Below are positions 1-6,042 of a stretch of DNA of 35,830 nt, one piece after another. Position 1 is the first letter of the stretch; the number at the start of each line of letters is the position of its first letter. The DNA is from a virus. The notes under the pieces are model-generated. The model was not told the DNA's origin and did no database searches. It saw nothing but the letters and a program-made list of their open reading frames with translations. Position numbers and translations under genes: made by a program. The DNA is taken from positions 1-35,830 of IMG/VR virus record IMGVR_UViG_3300009502_000015. One strand, 5' to 3'.

Positions 1-1
1 A

Positions 2-70
2 TTTTTATCAGCAAAAAATCTTTATCAATGGGACAAAAAAACCGATTGGTTTTATAATCCCGAATATTAA
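2..70 (+). CDS. 3' end of Cas4/RecB-like exonuclease gene (duplicate of 35709-35777)
   Basis: The reading frame from base 2 encodes the last 22 residues of the 34842-35777 protein, ending in DWFYNPEY and a TAA stop at 68-70. It is the same gene seen again through the circle junction, not a second copy. See the 34842 entry for function. Confidence 0.9.
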   Translation, partial: FLSAKNLYQWDKKTDWFYNPEY

Positions 71-88
71 AAAGTTAGTTAAATAGGG

Positions 89-103
89 TAGCGACCAACG
101 CTA
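89..103 (+). promoter_or_regulatory. Small hairpin before the 108 gene
   Basis: TAGCG and CGCTA can pair over a five-base loop, ending four bases before the ATG at 108. It is followed by A residues, not T residues, so it is not a rho-independent terminator. No Shine-Dalgarno sequence is visible here. The hairpin might affect ribosome access or mark an RNA processing site; a five-base-pair stem is weak evidence. Confidence 0.35.
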
Positions 104-107
104 AAAA

Positions 108-419
108 ATGAAGAAATATATAGCAATAGTAGTAGTGTTAGCAAGTTTAATCGGTAGTAATGCCCTAGCAAGAGGAACATCGGTGCTCCCAACAGATGGA
201 GTGAAACCTTTAGTCTTACCAACGCATCCACCATTCGGGAGATGCTGTGTAGGTAGAACTGACCCAGTAGATACAGGTGACACAACCACAGTAGAAACTC
301 CTGCTCCAGTAGCATCTCAACATCATGGTGGCTATAGCATAGCTTATAATAAATACCTTTGTGCAAAATATCCTGAAATTTATACGAAGTTTTTTATTAA
401 TCATTGCGTATTCAAATAA
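108..419 (+). CDS. Small secreted protein with signal peptide, function unknown
   Basis: A 103-residue protein. The N-terminus has a basic start (MKKY), a hydrophobic stretch at about residues 5-18 and an Ala-Leu-Ala site near residue 21, a typical Sec signal peptide. The mature part is rich in Pro, Thr and Val, with a CC pair near residue 46 and two more Cys near the C-terminus that could form disulfides outside the membrane. No family is recognised. It starts the window just after the recombination genes across the circle junction and ends one base before the 421 gene. In a phage such a protein could alter the infected cell's surface or block superinfection, but that is inference. Confidence 0.7.
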   Translation: MKKYIAIVVVLASLIGSNALARGTSVLPTDGVKPLVLPTHPPFGRCCVGRTDPVDTGDTTTVETPAPVASQHHGGYSIAYNKYLCAKYPEIYTKFFINHCVFK

Positions 420-420
420 C

Positions 421-603
421 ATGGAAACTTTTCTAGATAGCGCCCTCTTCATATCCGAGGAGGGCAGACCAAAAGCAATAAAGTGGCTTGACCCAAAAAC
501 TCATGTGGTCACCATGTTCAAACTTGAAACAGCAGGGGTCGAAGACGAGAAAGAATTACTCGATAAAGCAATTAACTATGACCCCAAAATCATACATAGC
601 TAA
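421..603 (+). CDS. Small acidic protein, unknown function
   Basis: A 60-residue protein starting METFLDSALF. The ATG at 421 is one base after the stop of the preceding secreted-protein gene, which favours it over the in-frame ATG at 361 lying inside that gene. No membrane segment, cysteine pair or known motif is visible. Its 3' end overlaps the resolvase-like gene by 26 bases, suggesting translational coupling. It may be a small partner of that nuclease, but only the position supports this. Confidence 0.6.
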   Translation: METFLDSALFISEEGRPKAIKWLDPKTHVVTMFKLETAGVEDEKELLDKAINYDPKIIHS

Positions 604-1036
604 AGGAAAAATACTCGAGGAATATGTGGTCAAGCAAATTCGAGAAAAAGGAATTGACCCCAAGGCATACAGATCACACGGCTCCGGCAACGGAAACACA
701 GAAAAAGCTGACATCTGGACTTCGATGATGGTACTCGGCCAAAATGCAGGGATAGAGTGTAAAAACCAAAAAACCATAGCAATACAGGACTGGTGGAGAC
801 AAACCAAGAAATTGGAGAGTCTTCGTCGAGAGCCGATACTAGTGTTTCACGTGGAACACGAACCGATGGAAGACACAAAGTGTGTGATTTATCTCGACAC
901 TTTCCTAGAATTAGTAAAAAACCAAGGAAATGTACCAATTGAAATAAAGGGAGAAGACCAAAACACTCGAGATAAAAAATGGGCGATACAAAGTGCGATT
1001 ACTAGCTTAAAAAAGGTACTTAAATTTTATGAATGA
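578..1036 (+). CDS. Holliday-junction-resolvase-like PD-(D/E)XK nuclease
   Basis: A 152-residue protein with the archaeal Hjc-type layout of the PD-(D/E)XK fold. There is an N-terminal helix with Glu14, a basic glycine-rich loop RSHGSGNGN near 32-40, the metal-binding Asp45 in KADIW, and IECKN (Glu60, Lys62) as the E-x-K element. Proteins of this kind cut branched DNA during recombination or before packaging. The chosen ATG at 578 starts just before the conserved helix; an upstream in-frame ATG at 488 would add residues encoded almost entirely inside the previous gene. It overlaps the next gene by eight bases. With the Rad52-like and Cas4-like genes across the circle junction it forms a recombination set. 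Confidence 0.72.
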   Translation: MTPKSYIAKGKILEEYVVKQIREKGIDPKAYRSHGSGNGNTEKADIWTSMMVLGQNAGIECKNQKTIAIQDWWRQTKKLESLRREPILVFHVEHEPMEDTKCVIYLDTFLELVKNQGNVPIEIKGEDQNTRDKKWAIQSAITSLKKVLKFYE

Positions 1037-1382
1037 AGAAAATAAATTAGTAAAAAATGGAGATATCTTGTTGAACAATTGGGGGGAATATAGAATTGTG
1101 ACGTGTGTTCTTGGAGAAGACTGCTATTACATTCAATGGGAAAAAGAAACAGGATGGTTTTATAACCCCTGCAGGGCTTGTGTGAGTATAAAGTCAATGG
1201 TTAAAAATAGAGTGAAAGTCGGAGAAATCACAGGGGAAGAATTTAATGATCTTTGTTCAGACCTAGGTATCCTTATTAAAAGATTCAACAAGGTGTTTCA
1301 AGAACTAGATGAAAGTTTTAACCAAGAGGAAAGATTTAATATTACAAGATTTTTATTTCCAACTAAAAATGACAAAAATTAA
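1029..1382 (+). CDS. Hypothetical protein, 117 aa
   Basis: Not recognised. The N-terminal half is beta-rich (GDILLNNWGEYRIVTCV..CYYIQWEKETGWFY) and resembles a small barrel such as those found in phage accessory proteins. The C-terminal half is likely helical and charged. There is no signal peptide or transmembrane segment. It overlaps the nuclease gene upstream by 8 bases and the NinB-like gene downstream by 14, so it belongs to the same recombination operon. Confidence 0.7.
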   Translation: MNEENKLVKNGDILLNNWGEYRIVTCVLGEDCYYIQWEKETGWFYNPCRACVSIKSMVKNRVKVGEITGEEFNDLCSDLGILIKRFNKVFQELDESFNQEERFNITRFLFPTKNDKN

Positions 1383-1920
1383 AAAAACACTTCCAACGTA
1401 CACCTCCCAAAACTTCGCAGGGAGAGTAGTGTTGACTCAACAAAAAAATCAAATAGGAGTGATGGAAAGCGTGAGAAGCATCATGATGAATGCTCCGATG
1501 CTATACAGACACTTCTTAAACGAAACGTGCAAAATAGGTGACGAAGTTTCAATGTACATCACAAACAAACGGCCCAAAAGAAGCGAGGCACAAAATAATT
1601 ACTTCCACCTCTAACTCTCGCTGATCGGAACATCCTCTGGCCACTCAATGAAAGAATTGAAAGCATGGGTCAAGGGTAAGTTTTTGTCAGAGGGAATAAC
1701 CGAGGTATACGGAGATAAAGTGCGAGTAGTAAAAAGCACTGCAGACTTAAATATCTCAGAGTTTATGGAACTTTTAGAGAGAATCGAAGAAGAAACAAAG
1801 ATACCACTACCAAAAACGGATCCGTTTAATAAAGTACTGACACCGGCAGAATACGACACTTTGAAAGCCAACCAAAAGAAAGTCTACGAAAGACTCACGG
1901 CCAACTTAAAAGGTATTTAG
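1369..1920 (+). pseudogene. NinB-like recombination protein, split by an in-frame TAA
   Basis: The frame starting at ATG 1369 encodes a basic N-terminal part ending in KRPKRSEAQNNYFHL, then TAA at 1612-1614. It continues in the same frame with LSLIGTSSGHSMKELKAWVKGKFLS through a stop at 1918-1920. The SEAQNNYFHL..L element followed by a helix with KAWVKGKF is the pattern I associate with NinB-like (Orf/recombination mediator) proteins and Patescibacteria relatives, where YLSLI would be expected at the stop. A single base change from TAC or TAT explains the break. If translated through, the product is 183 residues. An ATG at 1648 could restart the C-terminal part. Alternatives are a sequencing error, a real null allele or stop readthrough. 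Confidence 0.65.
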
Positions 1921-1970
1921 TTATCCACAGGTCGCTAGATAGAAATAAAAAAAGTAGTATAATTATTAAT
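1921..1970 (+). promoter_or_regulatory. DnaA box and promoter for the replication operon
   Basis: A perfect DnaA box TTATCCACA lies at 1921-1929, directly after the NinB-like stop. A consensus -10 TATAAT lies at 1958-1963, 28 bases further on; no good -35 is visible between them. Transcription would begin near 1970, just before an AGGTCGA element at 1973-1979. The same box-to-(-10) arrangement recurs at 9745 and 33579. DnaA binding there could replace a weak -35; this is inferred from spacing only. Confidence 0.6.
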
Positions 1971-1989
1971 GTAGGTCGATTAGAAATTA

Positions 1990-2048
1990 GCTTTGTATTT
2001 TCTAGCCTCACCTTGATACTTACAAAGCGTCAAGGTAGGGCTAGAAAA
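1990..2048 (+). ncRNA. Predicted pseudoknot in the 5' leader of the replication operon
   Basis: Three compatible helices are visible. The outer stem pairs TTTTCTAGCC (1998-2007) with GGCTAGAAAA (2039-2048). The inner stem pairs ACCTTGA (2010-2016) with TCAAGGT (2030-2036). GCTTTGTA (1990-1997), directly 5' of the hairpin, is fully complementary to TACAAAGC (2021-2028) inside its loop. Together they form an H-type-like pseudoknot of about 25 base pairs ending 10 bases before the start codon at 2059. An alternative stem of TAGAAA (1981-1986) with TTTCTA would compete with the outer helix, so a two-state switch is possible. I cannot match it to a named riboswitch class. Confidence 0.6.
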
Positions 2049-2058
2049 ACAAATAAAA

Positions 2059-2823
2059 ATGGCAAATCAATGGTTTAAATTTTATGGAGGAGAGTACCTC
2101 AGTGATCCAAAAATCGAAAGATTAAACCCAATCGAAAGATCGTGTTGGATTACAATTTTGTCAATGGCCAGTATGGGAGACGATGGTGTTATTGAATTTC
2201 TAACTGTAGAAAGTTTATTAAACAGATCAGGAATACAATTTGACCCATACCACCCAGAAGACTGGGAAAAAGCACTTGGGGTACTAATAAAGTTTCAAAA
2301 CTTAAAAATGATAGACTGTGACAAAGATGGACGAATATCGGTACTAAACTGGGAAAAAAGGCAAGAACATAACCTCACAGTTGCAGAAAGAGTAGCAAAA
2401 TCAAGGGCAAAACGAAAAGATGTAACAATCAATGTTACAAATGTAACATCAGAAGAGAATAGAATAGAAGAGAATAGAGTAGATAAAGATATACCTATTT
2501 GGTTAAACAAAAAAGCATGGGAAGCATGGATCCAATACAAAAAAGAAAGAAAACAAAAAATGACTCCATCAATGATAAAATTTCAATTAAAAGTTTTAGA
2601 GAAAAACCAAAAAGACCATGCCGAAATAATAAAAAATTCTATAACGAACGGATGGACAGGACTCTTCCCTCTCAAAGATAAATTCACCAGAGATACGAAG
2701 TACAACCGAGTAGTGCAGAGCCATCGAGAAGAAGACGAAGATAAACAAACAAAAGAAGATAACAACCGATTAAACATTTTAAAAAAACAGGCCGGAGAAT
2801 TAGGAAGTAAAATGAAAATATGA
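2059..2823 (+). CDS. DnaD-like phage replication initiator / replisome organizer
   Basis: A 254-residue protein. Residues 1-115 look like the winged-helix N-terminal domain of phage replisome organizers (WFKFYGGEYLSDPKIERL, then a helix-rich region with DGVIEF). Residues 116-145 are a charged linker. About 150-205 carry WLNKKAWEAWIQYKKER and a helix ending in SITNGWTGLFP, the DnaD C-terminal type signature. Such proteins bind the origin and load the host helicase; no polymerase or helicase is encoded here. It is the first gene after the pseudoknot leader, has no Shine-Dalgarno sequence, and overlaps the next gene by 4 bases. The C-terminal tail is highly charged. Confidence 0.75.
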   Translation: MANQWFKFYGGEYLSDPKIERLNPIERSCWITILSMASMGDDGVIEFLTVESLLNRSGIQFDPYHPEDWEKALGVLIKFQNLKMIDCDKDGRISVLNWEKRQEHNLTVAERVAKSRAKRKDVTINVTNVTSEENRIEENRVDKDIPIWLNKKAWEAWIQYKKERKQKMTPSMIKFQLKVLEKNQKDHAEIIKNSITNGWTGLFPLKDKFTRDTKYNRVVQSHREEDEDKQTKEDNNRLNILKKQAGELGSKMKI

Positions 2824-3191
2824 AATACACGAACCAGTTAAAAGTTTTAGAGATAGCGATCAGAGAGGGAGGAAATTGGCTACCAACTTTTGACTTTCAA
2901 GCCAGACACGGAATATTCGTAGGGCATCGAGGCCATGCACGAATCAGCGAGATGCAAAAGAAATATCCTGAAATGATAGAGGTAAGGACAATAGAGGGCA
3001 AAAGAACATTCGAGTACAGATTTAAAATCGACGAGACGGAAAAGTTTATGTGGACACTACCACCGGATGTTAAAAAATTTGTAGAGGAAACATTAAAAAA
3101 AGTAGGTCGAAATTATAAAGTGTGGGTAAAAAAACCGGTCTTTTTGGAAAACGGAAGTGTCCGAATGGAGTCGGTCTTAATAGAAAAATGA
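2820..3191 (+). CDS. Hypothetical protein, possible winged-helix
   Basis: A 123-residue basic protein starting at an ATG that overlaps the replication initiator stop (ATGA). Residues 1-75 alternate helix and strand: a helix LKVLEIAIREGG, a loop with HRGHARISEMQKKY, then strands EVRTIEGKRTFEYRF. This is compatible with a small winged helix-turn-helix that reads DNA, but it is not a recognised family. The C-terminal half is Lys-rich. Its place right after the initiator suggests a role in replication or its control. Confidence 0.65.
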   Translation: MKYTNQLKVLEIAIREGGNWLPTFDFQARHGIFVGHRGHARISEMQKKYPEMIEVRTIEGKRTFEYRFKIDETEKFMWTLPPDVKKFVEETLKKVGRNYKVWVKKPVFLENGSVRMESVLIEK

Positions 3192-3412
3192 AAAAAATAA
3201 TTTTATTAAATATTGCAATCACCTTGGGAATCATTGCCCTAGTTTTATTTGGATGGTTTCAAATAACCCTATACAAGGGAATGATACAAGCCCAAGGTAT
3301 GGGAAACTCACTAGTGCAATTCGTAAATAAAGAATTTCCTAGTCAGGTATTAGATTTTGCAAAAGGGAATCAACCGGAATCGTCCCCGGCAACCCCAGTA
3401 ATTAAAAAATAA
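3188..3412 (+). CDS. Small single-span membrane protein
   Basis: A 74-residue protein whose ATG overlaps the previous stop (ATGA). After MKK a hydrophobic segment covers residues 4-25 (ILLNIAITLGIIALVLFGWF), followed by a polar C-terminal region with Pro and Ser. There is no clear cleavage site, so it is probably an anchored protein with its C-terminus outside or in the cytoplasm. Function unknown. Confidence 0.65.
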   Translation: MKKIILLNIAITLGIIALVLFGWFQITLYKGMIQAQGMGNSLVQFVNKEFPSQVLDFAKGNQPESSPATPVIKK

Positions 3413-3414
3413 AA

Positions 3415-3828
3415 ATGATACAAGTAAAAAGATTTGATTTAATAGATGTAGATGGTTTCAATAATTTTATAAAAACAGTGAGTCTCGCAGGAGATCAACC
3501 AATAAAATACAACGAAAATTCGTTCTTTGTATTTTACGAAGAGGGAAAAAAGTTCGATAAAAAAAACAAGTTAAAAGCACTAAATAAAAGTCTCGAAGAG
3601 GCAGAAGTGCAACTCCTAAGCTATCAGCAACAGGCACTAATGCAAGAAGCAATGATGACAGAATACATGGCTCGTCCAGACTCAGAAGCCAATGCCTACG
3701 AAAAGAGAAAGTTTAAAGAAGAAAACGACACTGCCCTCAATGCTAAAAACAAGATGGTGGAACTCGAGACAATCAAAGTAAAGGTCATAGAAAAAATGAT
3801 TGCAGACTTAGAAAAAGAAAATGAATAA
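3415..3828 (+). CDS. Coiled-coil hypothetical protein, 137 aa
   Basis: The first 45 residues are beta-like (VKRFDLIDVDGFNNFI..NSFFVFYEEG). From about residue 48 to the end the sequence is strongly helical and charged, with regular hydrophobic spacing suggesting a coiled coil (KALNKSLEEAEVQLLSYQQQ). It begins two bases after the previous stop and overlaps the next gene by 8 bases. No family is recognised. Confidence 0.65.
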   Translation: MIQVKRFDLIDVDGFNNFIKTVSLAGDQPIKYNENSFFVFYEEGKKFDKKNKLKALNKSLEEAEVQLLSYQQQALMQEAMMTEYMARPDSEANAYEKRKFKEENDTALNAKNKMVELETIKVKVIEKMIADLEKENE

Positions 3829-4018
3829 AATAAAACCATTCAAAACTCCACAAGAACAGCAATCATACAACAAAAAAGTTGCTAACGTGGAAAAACACTT
3901 GAGAGTTGCACGGGCTTGTAAGGATCCACACGAAAAACAAGTGCATATCGAAAAGGCCGAAAAATTAATTGAGCGATATGGCTTCCCAAAGCTAGATCGC
4001 ACACCTTACTACGGATAA
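3821..4018 (+). CDS. Small basic helical protein, 65 aa
   Basis: A Lys- and Arg-rich protein, probably two helices (QQSYNKKVANVEKHLRVARAC and EKQVHIEKAEKLIERYG). It overlaps the previous gene by 8 bases and ends one base before the ParB-methyltransferase gene. Charge and size would suit a nucleic-acid-binding accessory protein, but no family is recognised. Confidence 0.6.
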   Translation: MNKIKPFKTPQEQQSYNKKVANVEKHLRVARACKDPHEKQVHIEKAEKLIERYGFPKLDRTPYYG

Positions 4019-4019
4019 A

Positions 4020-4565
4020 ATGAAAATAATTCAACGTAAAATCAAAGACATCAAACCATACGAGCGAAATGCAAAAAAGCATGACGGCAAACAGATCACA
4101 AAAATAGCTGAAAGCATCGAAACTTTTGGCTTCAACCAACCGATTGTCGTGGATAAGAATGACGTTGTGATCGTAGGACACGGGAGATTATTTGCCGCTC
4201 AAAAACTTGGGCTCAAAGAAATTCCCGTACTTAAAATAGACATCAGCGAGGAAAAAGCAAAGGCATATAGACTTGCTGATAATAAATTAAACGAGAGCGA
4301 GTGGGACATGGGACTCGTAATCGACGAACTCAAAGAGCTCTCAATGGAAATGCTCGACCTTACTGGTTTTGATCGAGAATTAATCCTCGAGGACGATGCT
4401 AAAGACGACGACATACCAGACTTACCAAAAAAACCAATCTCAAAACTCGGAGACGTTTACGAACTCGGAGAACACCGCATCCAGTGTGGAGACTCGTGTA
4501 GTGAAGAAGCGGTGGAAAAATTATTAAATAGTACGAAATGCCCTTCATGTGGATATCTTAATTGA
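4020..4565 (+). CDS. ParB-like domain plus start of DNA methyltransferase (N-terminal half of a split gene)
   Basis: A 181-residue protein. Residues 1-90 are a ParB/Srx-type domain (IKPYERNAKKH..IAESIETFGFNQPIVVD..VVIVGHGRLFAAQKLG) of the kind fused to phage DNA methyltransferases. Residues 140-165 (KLGDVYELGEHRIQCGDS) are the usual lead-in to the methyltransferase domain. The protein then ends KCPSCGYLN and stops before the catalytic DPPY motif, which appears in another frame at about 5100. It is thus the first half of a gene interrupted by the 4596 endonuclease gene. The CPSC pair is foreign to the family and may form half of a zinc ribbon with CKNC in the other half. Confidence 0.8.
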   Translation: MKIIQRKIKDIKPYERNAKKHDGKQITKIAESIETFGFNQPIVVDKNDVVIVGHGRLFAAQKLGLKEIPVLKIDISEEKAKAYRLADNKLNESEWDMGLVIDELKELSMEMLDLTGFDRELILEDDAKDDDIPDLPKKPISKLGDVYELGEHRIQCGDSCSEEAVEKLLNSTKCPSCGYLN

Positions 4566-4581
4566 TTTAATTCACAGAGGT

Positions 4582-4595
4582 GGTAAAATAGAGAT
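4582..4595 (+). promoter_or_regulatory. Extended -10 promoter, six bases before the endonuclease ATG
   Basis: Bases 4581-4589 are TGGTAAAAT, an extended -10 (TG-n plus TAAAAT at 4584-4589), followed by exactly six bases and the ATG at 4596. Transcription starting at the usual distance would give a leaderless mRNA. The same layout occurs before 12236, 18110, 22908 and 30370, and with TATAAA before 9796. Confidence 0.55.
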
Positions 4596-5048
4596 ATGAT
4601 AAGTAAAGAATTGAATATAGGAAGAGCCGGACAATATCTCACGCTATTTGATTTACTTTCAAAAGGAATTCAAGCATTTGATACAGGAGAGGGAGTCAGT
4701 TATGATTTAGTTGCTGAATATAAAGGGAAATTAATTAGAATACAGGTAAAAACTACACAAAAAATGAGAAAAGTAAAAGAAAATAGTAATCCAATTTATT
4801 TTTTTCAAATCAAGAGAACAGGAAAGCAAGGAGTAAAATTTTATACAAAAAATGACTTTGATGTTTTTGCCTTAGTAGCACTTGATAGAAAAGAAGTTTA
4901 CTACCTAGTTTTTGACGAAAAAGTACAATCGAATAGTATTTGTGTAAGAGATAAAAAAATAAAATATATAGGGAGAGCAGGGAGTAGTAGAAGTAGTGGG
5001 TTGTATTTACAAGAACTAACTTGGGAAAATTATGTTAAAAACCTGTAA
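4596..5048 (+). CDS. PD-(D/E)XK homing-type endonuclease
   Basis: A 150-residue protein. An N-terminal helix (GRAGQYLTLFDLLSKG) is followed by GVSYDLVAEYKGKLIRIQVKTT, giving the Asp37 ... Gln50-x-Lys52 metal site of group-I-intron-type PD-(D/E)XK endonucleases (the I-Ssp6803I-like family). The remainder is a beta-rich region with an F-V-ALV strand pattern also common there. It sits inside a methyltransferase gene just before its catalytic motif, a typical target for a homing nuclease, which would copy itself into uninterrupted alleles. It has its own -10 element and overlaps the downstream half by 17 bases. A stand-alone role in restriction is less likely. Confidence 0.7.
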   Translation: MISKELNIGRAGQYLTLFDLLSKGIQAFDTGEGVSYDLVAEYKGKLIRIQVKTTQKMRKVKENSNPIYFFQIKRTGKQGVKFYTKNDFDVFALVALDRKEVYYLVFDEKVQSNSICVRDKKIKYIGRAGSSRSSGLYLQELTWENYVKNL

Positions 5049-5829
5049 AAATTGCAAAACAGAATTTGAAACAAAAAGAATGGCTCAATGTACTTGGACT
5101 GATCCGCCGTATAACGTAAACTACACCGGAGGAGCAAACGGCGACAAAGGATTCGGAACTCGAGAGGGAATCCAAAACGACAAGATGAGCAAGGAAAATT
5201 TCAAAGAGTTTTTATATAATGCAATGCTTCCAATAATAAACAATACATCAGGTGGAATTTATGTTTGCATGAGTTCAAGTGAACTCGACTCACTCAGAGA
5301 GGGATTCGAAAAAGCCGGAGGACATTGGCAGAGTTTTATCATATGGGTAAAAAATAACTTCACCCTCTCCCGGGCCGACTACCAAAACACATACGAGCCA
5401 ATCCTCTACGGGTGGGGAAAAAAAGTTTTAAAACATTATTTTTGTACGGCGCGGAACGGAGCGAATGTGTGGGAAGACCTCTCGACAGTAAAATCAGAAT
5501 TTGACGGAGAGAACACAATCATCCAATTCCAAGGTTTCAAAGTTAAAATAAAAGGTAAGGTAGAAAAAGGGGAAGTGATCAGACGAAAACAACACACGGA
5601 TATATGGAGACATGATAAGCCAAACCGAAGTGCCGAACACCCTACCATGAAGCCAGTATCCCTCGTTGTAGAGGCCATAATCAACTCCAGTAAGCGAGGA
5701 GACGTGGTACTTGATACTTTCCTAGGGGGGGGGTTCAACTCTTATCGCTTCAGAGAAGACTGGAAGAATTTGCTACGGGCAGGAGCTCGACCCGAAATAC
5801 GTGGATGTTTGCGTACAGCGCTATTGTGA
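5032..5829 (+). CDS. DNA methyltransferase catalytic half, frameshifted near the end
   Basis: A 265-residue product as read. After a 16-residue foreign start (MLKTCKNCKTEFETKR) it has DPPYNVNYTGG (motif IV, about residues 24-27), a long middle domain, HPTMKP, and VVLDTFLGGG (motif I, FxGxG). The order IV then I marks a beta-class N6-adenine or N4-cytosine enzyme. A run of nine G at 5725-5733 puts the end out of frame. With eight G the protein would continue GSTLIASEKTGRICYGQELD and end at 5887, as the family requires. As given, the SAM-binding C-terminus is scrambled after motif I. The start overlaps the endonuclease gene. Confidence 0.78.
   Translation: MLKTCKNCKTEFETKRMAQCTWTDPPYNVNYTGGANGDKGFGTREGIQNDKMSKENFKEFLYNAMLPIINNTSGGIYVCMSSSELDSLREGFEKAGGHWQSFIIWVKNNFTLSRADYQNTYEPILYGWGKKVLKHYFCTARNGANVWEDLSTVKSEFDGENTIIQFQGFKVKIKGKVEKGEVIRRKQHTDIWRHDKPNRSAEHPTMKPVSLVVEAIINSSKRGDVVLDTFLGGGFNSYRFREDWKNLLRAGARPEIRGCLRTALL
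5725..5733 (+). repeat. G9 tract causing a frameshift in the methyltransferase gene
   Basis: Nine consecutive G encode the FxGxG region of methyltransferase motif I. Dropping one restores the frame from 5732 through a TAA at 5885-5887 and recovers a normal family C-terminus. Homopolymeric G tracts are classic phase-variation switches in bacterial methyltransferase genes. They are also a common place for sequencing or assembly error, so the tract length needs read-level confirmation. Confidence 0.8.
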
Positions 5830-5874
5830 CTTTGTCGGAAGTTACGATATTATTAAAAACGGAAAGCAAATTAA

Positions 5875-6042
5875 ATGGAAGAAATAATAAATTCATTGCA
5901 AGATTTTGTCATGGTGAAAGCCATGAAAGACGGCAATCAAAATTATTTAGTTCAGACCATTGACCAAAAAAACATGGTAATGGGTACAGATTTACTAGAC
6001 GTATTAAAACAATTTCAAAAAAAACAAAATGAAAACAGCTGA
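5875..6042 (+). CDS. Small hypothetical protein, 55 aa
   Basis: Starts at an ATG overlapping the restored end of the methyltransferase gene (which ends at 5887) and overlaps metK by 14 bases. The sequence MEEIINSLQDFVMVKAM looks like an amphipathic helix, followed by a polar segment ending in DLLDVLKQFQKKQ. No motif is recognised. Tight coupling on both sides suggests a genuine gene and perhaps a small partner of the methylation genes. Confidence 0.55.
   Translation: MEEIINSLQDFVMVKAMKDGNQNYLVQTIDQKNMVMGTDLLDVLKQFQKKQNENS

Larger units (their letters stand above)
1..123. repeat. Terminal direct repeat, left copy
   Basis: These 123 bases are identical to 35708-35830. The copy contains the last 23 codons of the Cas4/RecB-like exonuclease gene, a short intergenic hairpin and the first five codons of the 108 gene. 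An exact overlap of this size running through coding sequence is what an assembler leaves when it closes a circular or circularly permuted genome. It is not a typical packaged terminal repeat, although a true 123-bp redundancy cannot be excluded. The unique genome length would be 35,707 bp. Confidence 0.93.
4539..5079 (+). mobile_element. Homing-endonuclease insertion splitting the methyltransferase gene
   Basis: The methyltransferase N-half runs in one frame to about 4538 and its catalytic half resumes in another frame at about 5080. Removing about 541 bases joins LLNSTK to MAQCTWTDPPY, as expected of an uninterrupted gene. The insert holds a -10 element, an endonuclease gene, a stop for the upstream half and a start for the downstream half. 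Only some 90 bases are noncoding, far too little for a group I intron core, and there are no intein motifs. Ends are accurate only to within about ten bases. Confidence 0.65.

Noticed and set aside
1-123. A true packaged terminal repeat
   Set aside because: The repeat runs through coding sequence and is as expected for circular closure of an assembly. No packaging signal or cos-like site was seen in it.
1612-1614. Recoded TAA or TGA in this genome
   Set aside because: TAA and TGA end many clearly correct genes, including several ATGA overlaps, so a changed genetic code is not supported; the single TAA is a local lesion or error.
4539-5079. Group I intron or intein in the methyltransferase gene
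   Set aside because: Only about 90 noncoding bases remain in the insert, too few for an intron core, and the endonuclease has its own start and stop with no intein splicing motifs.
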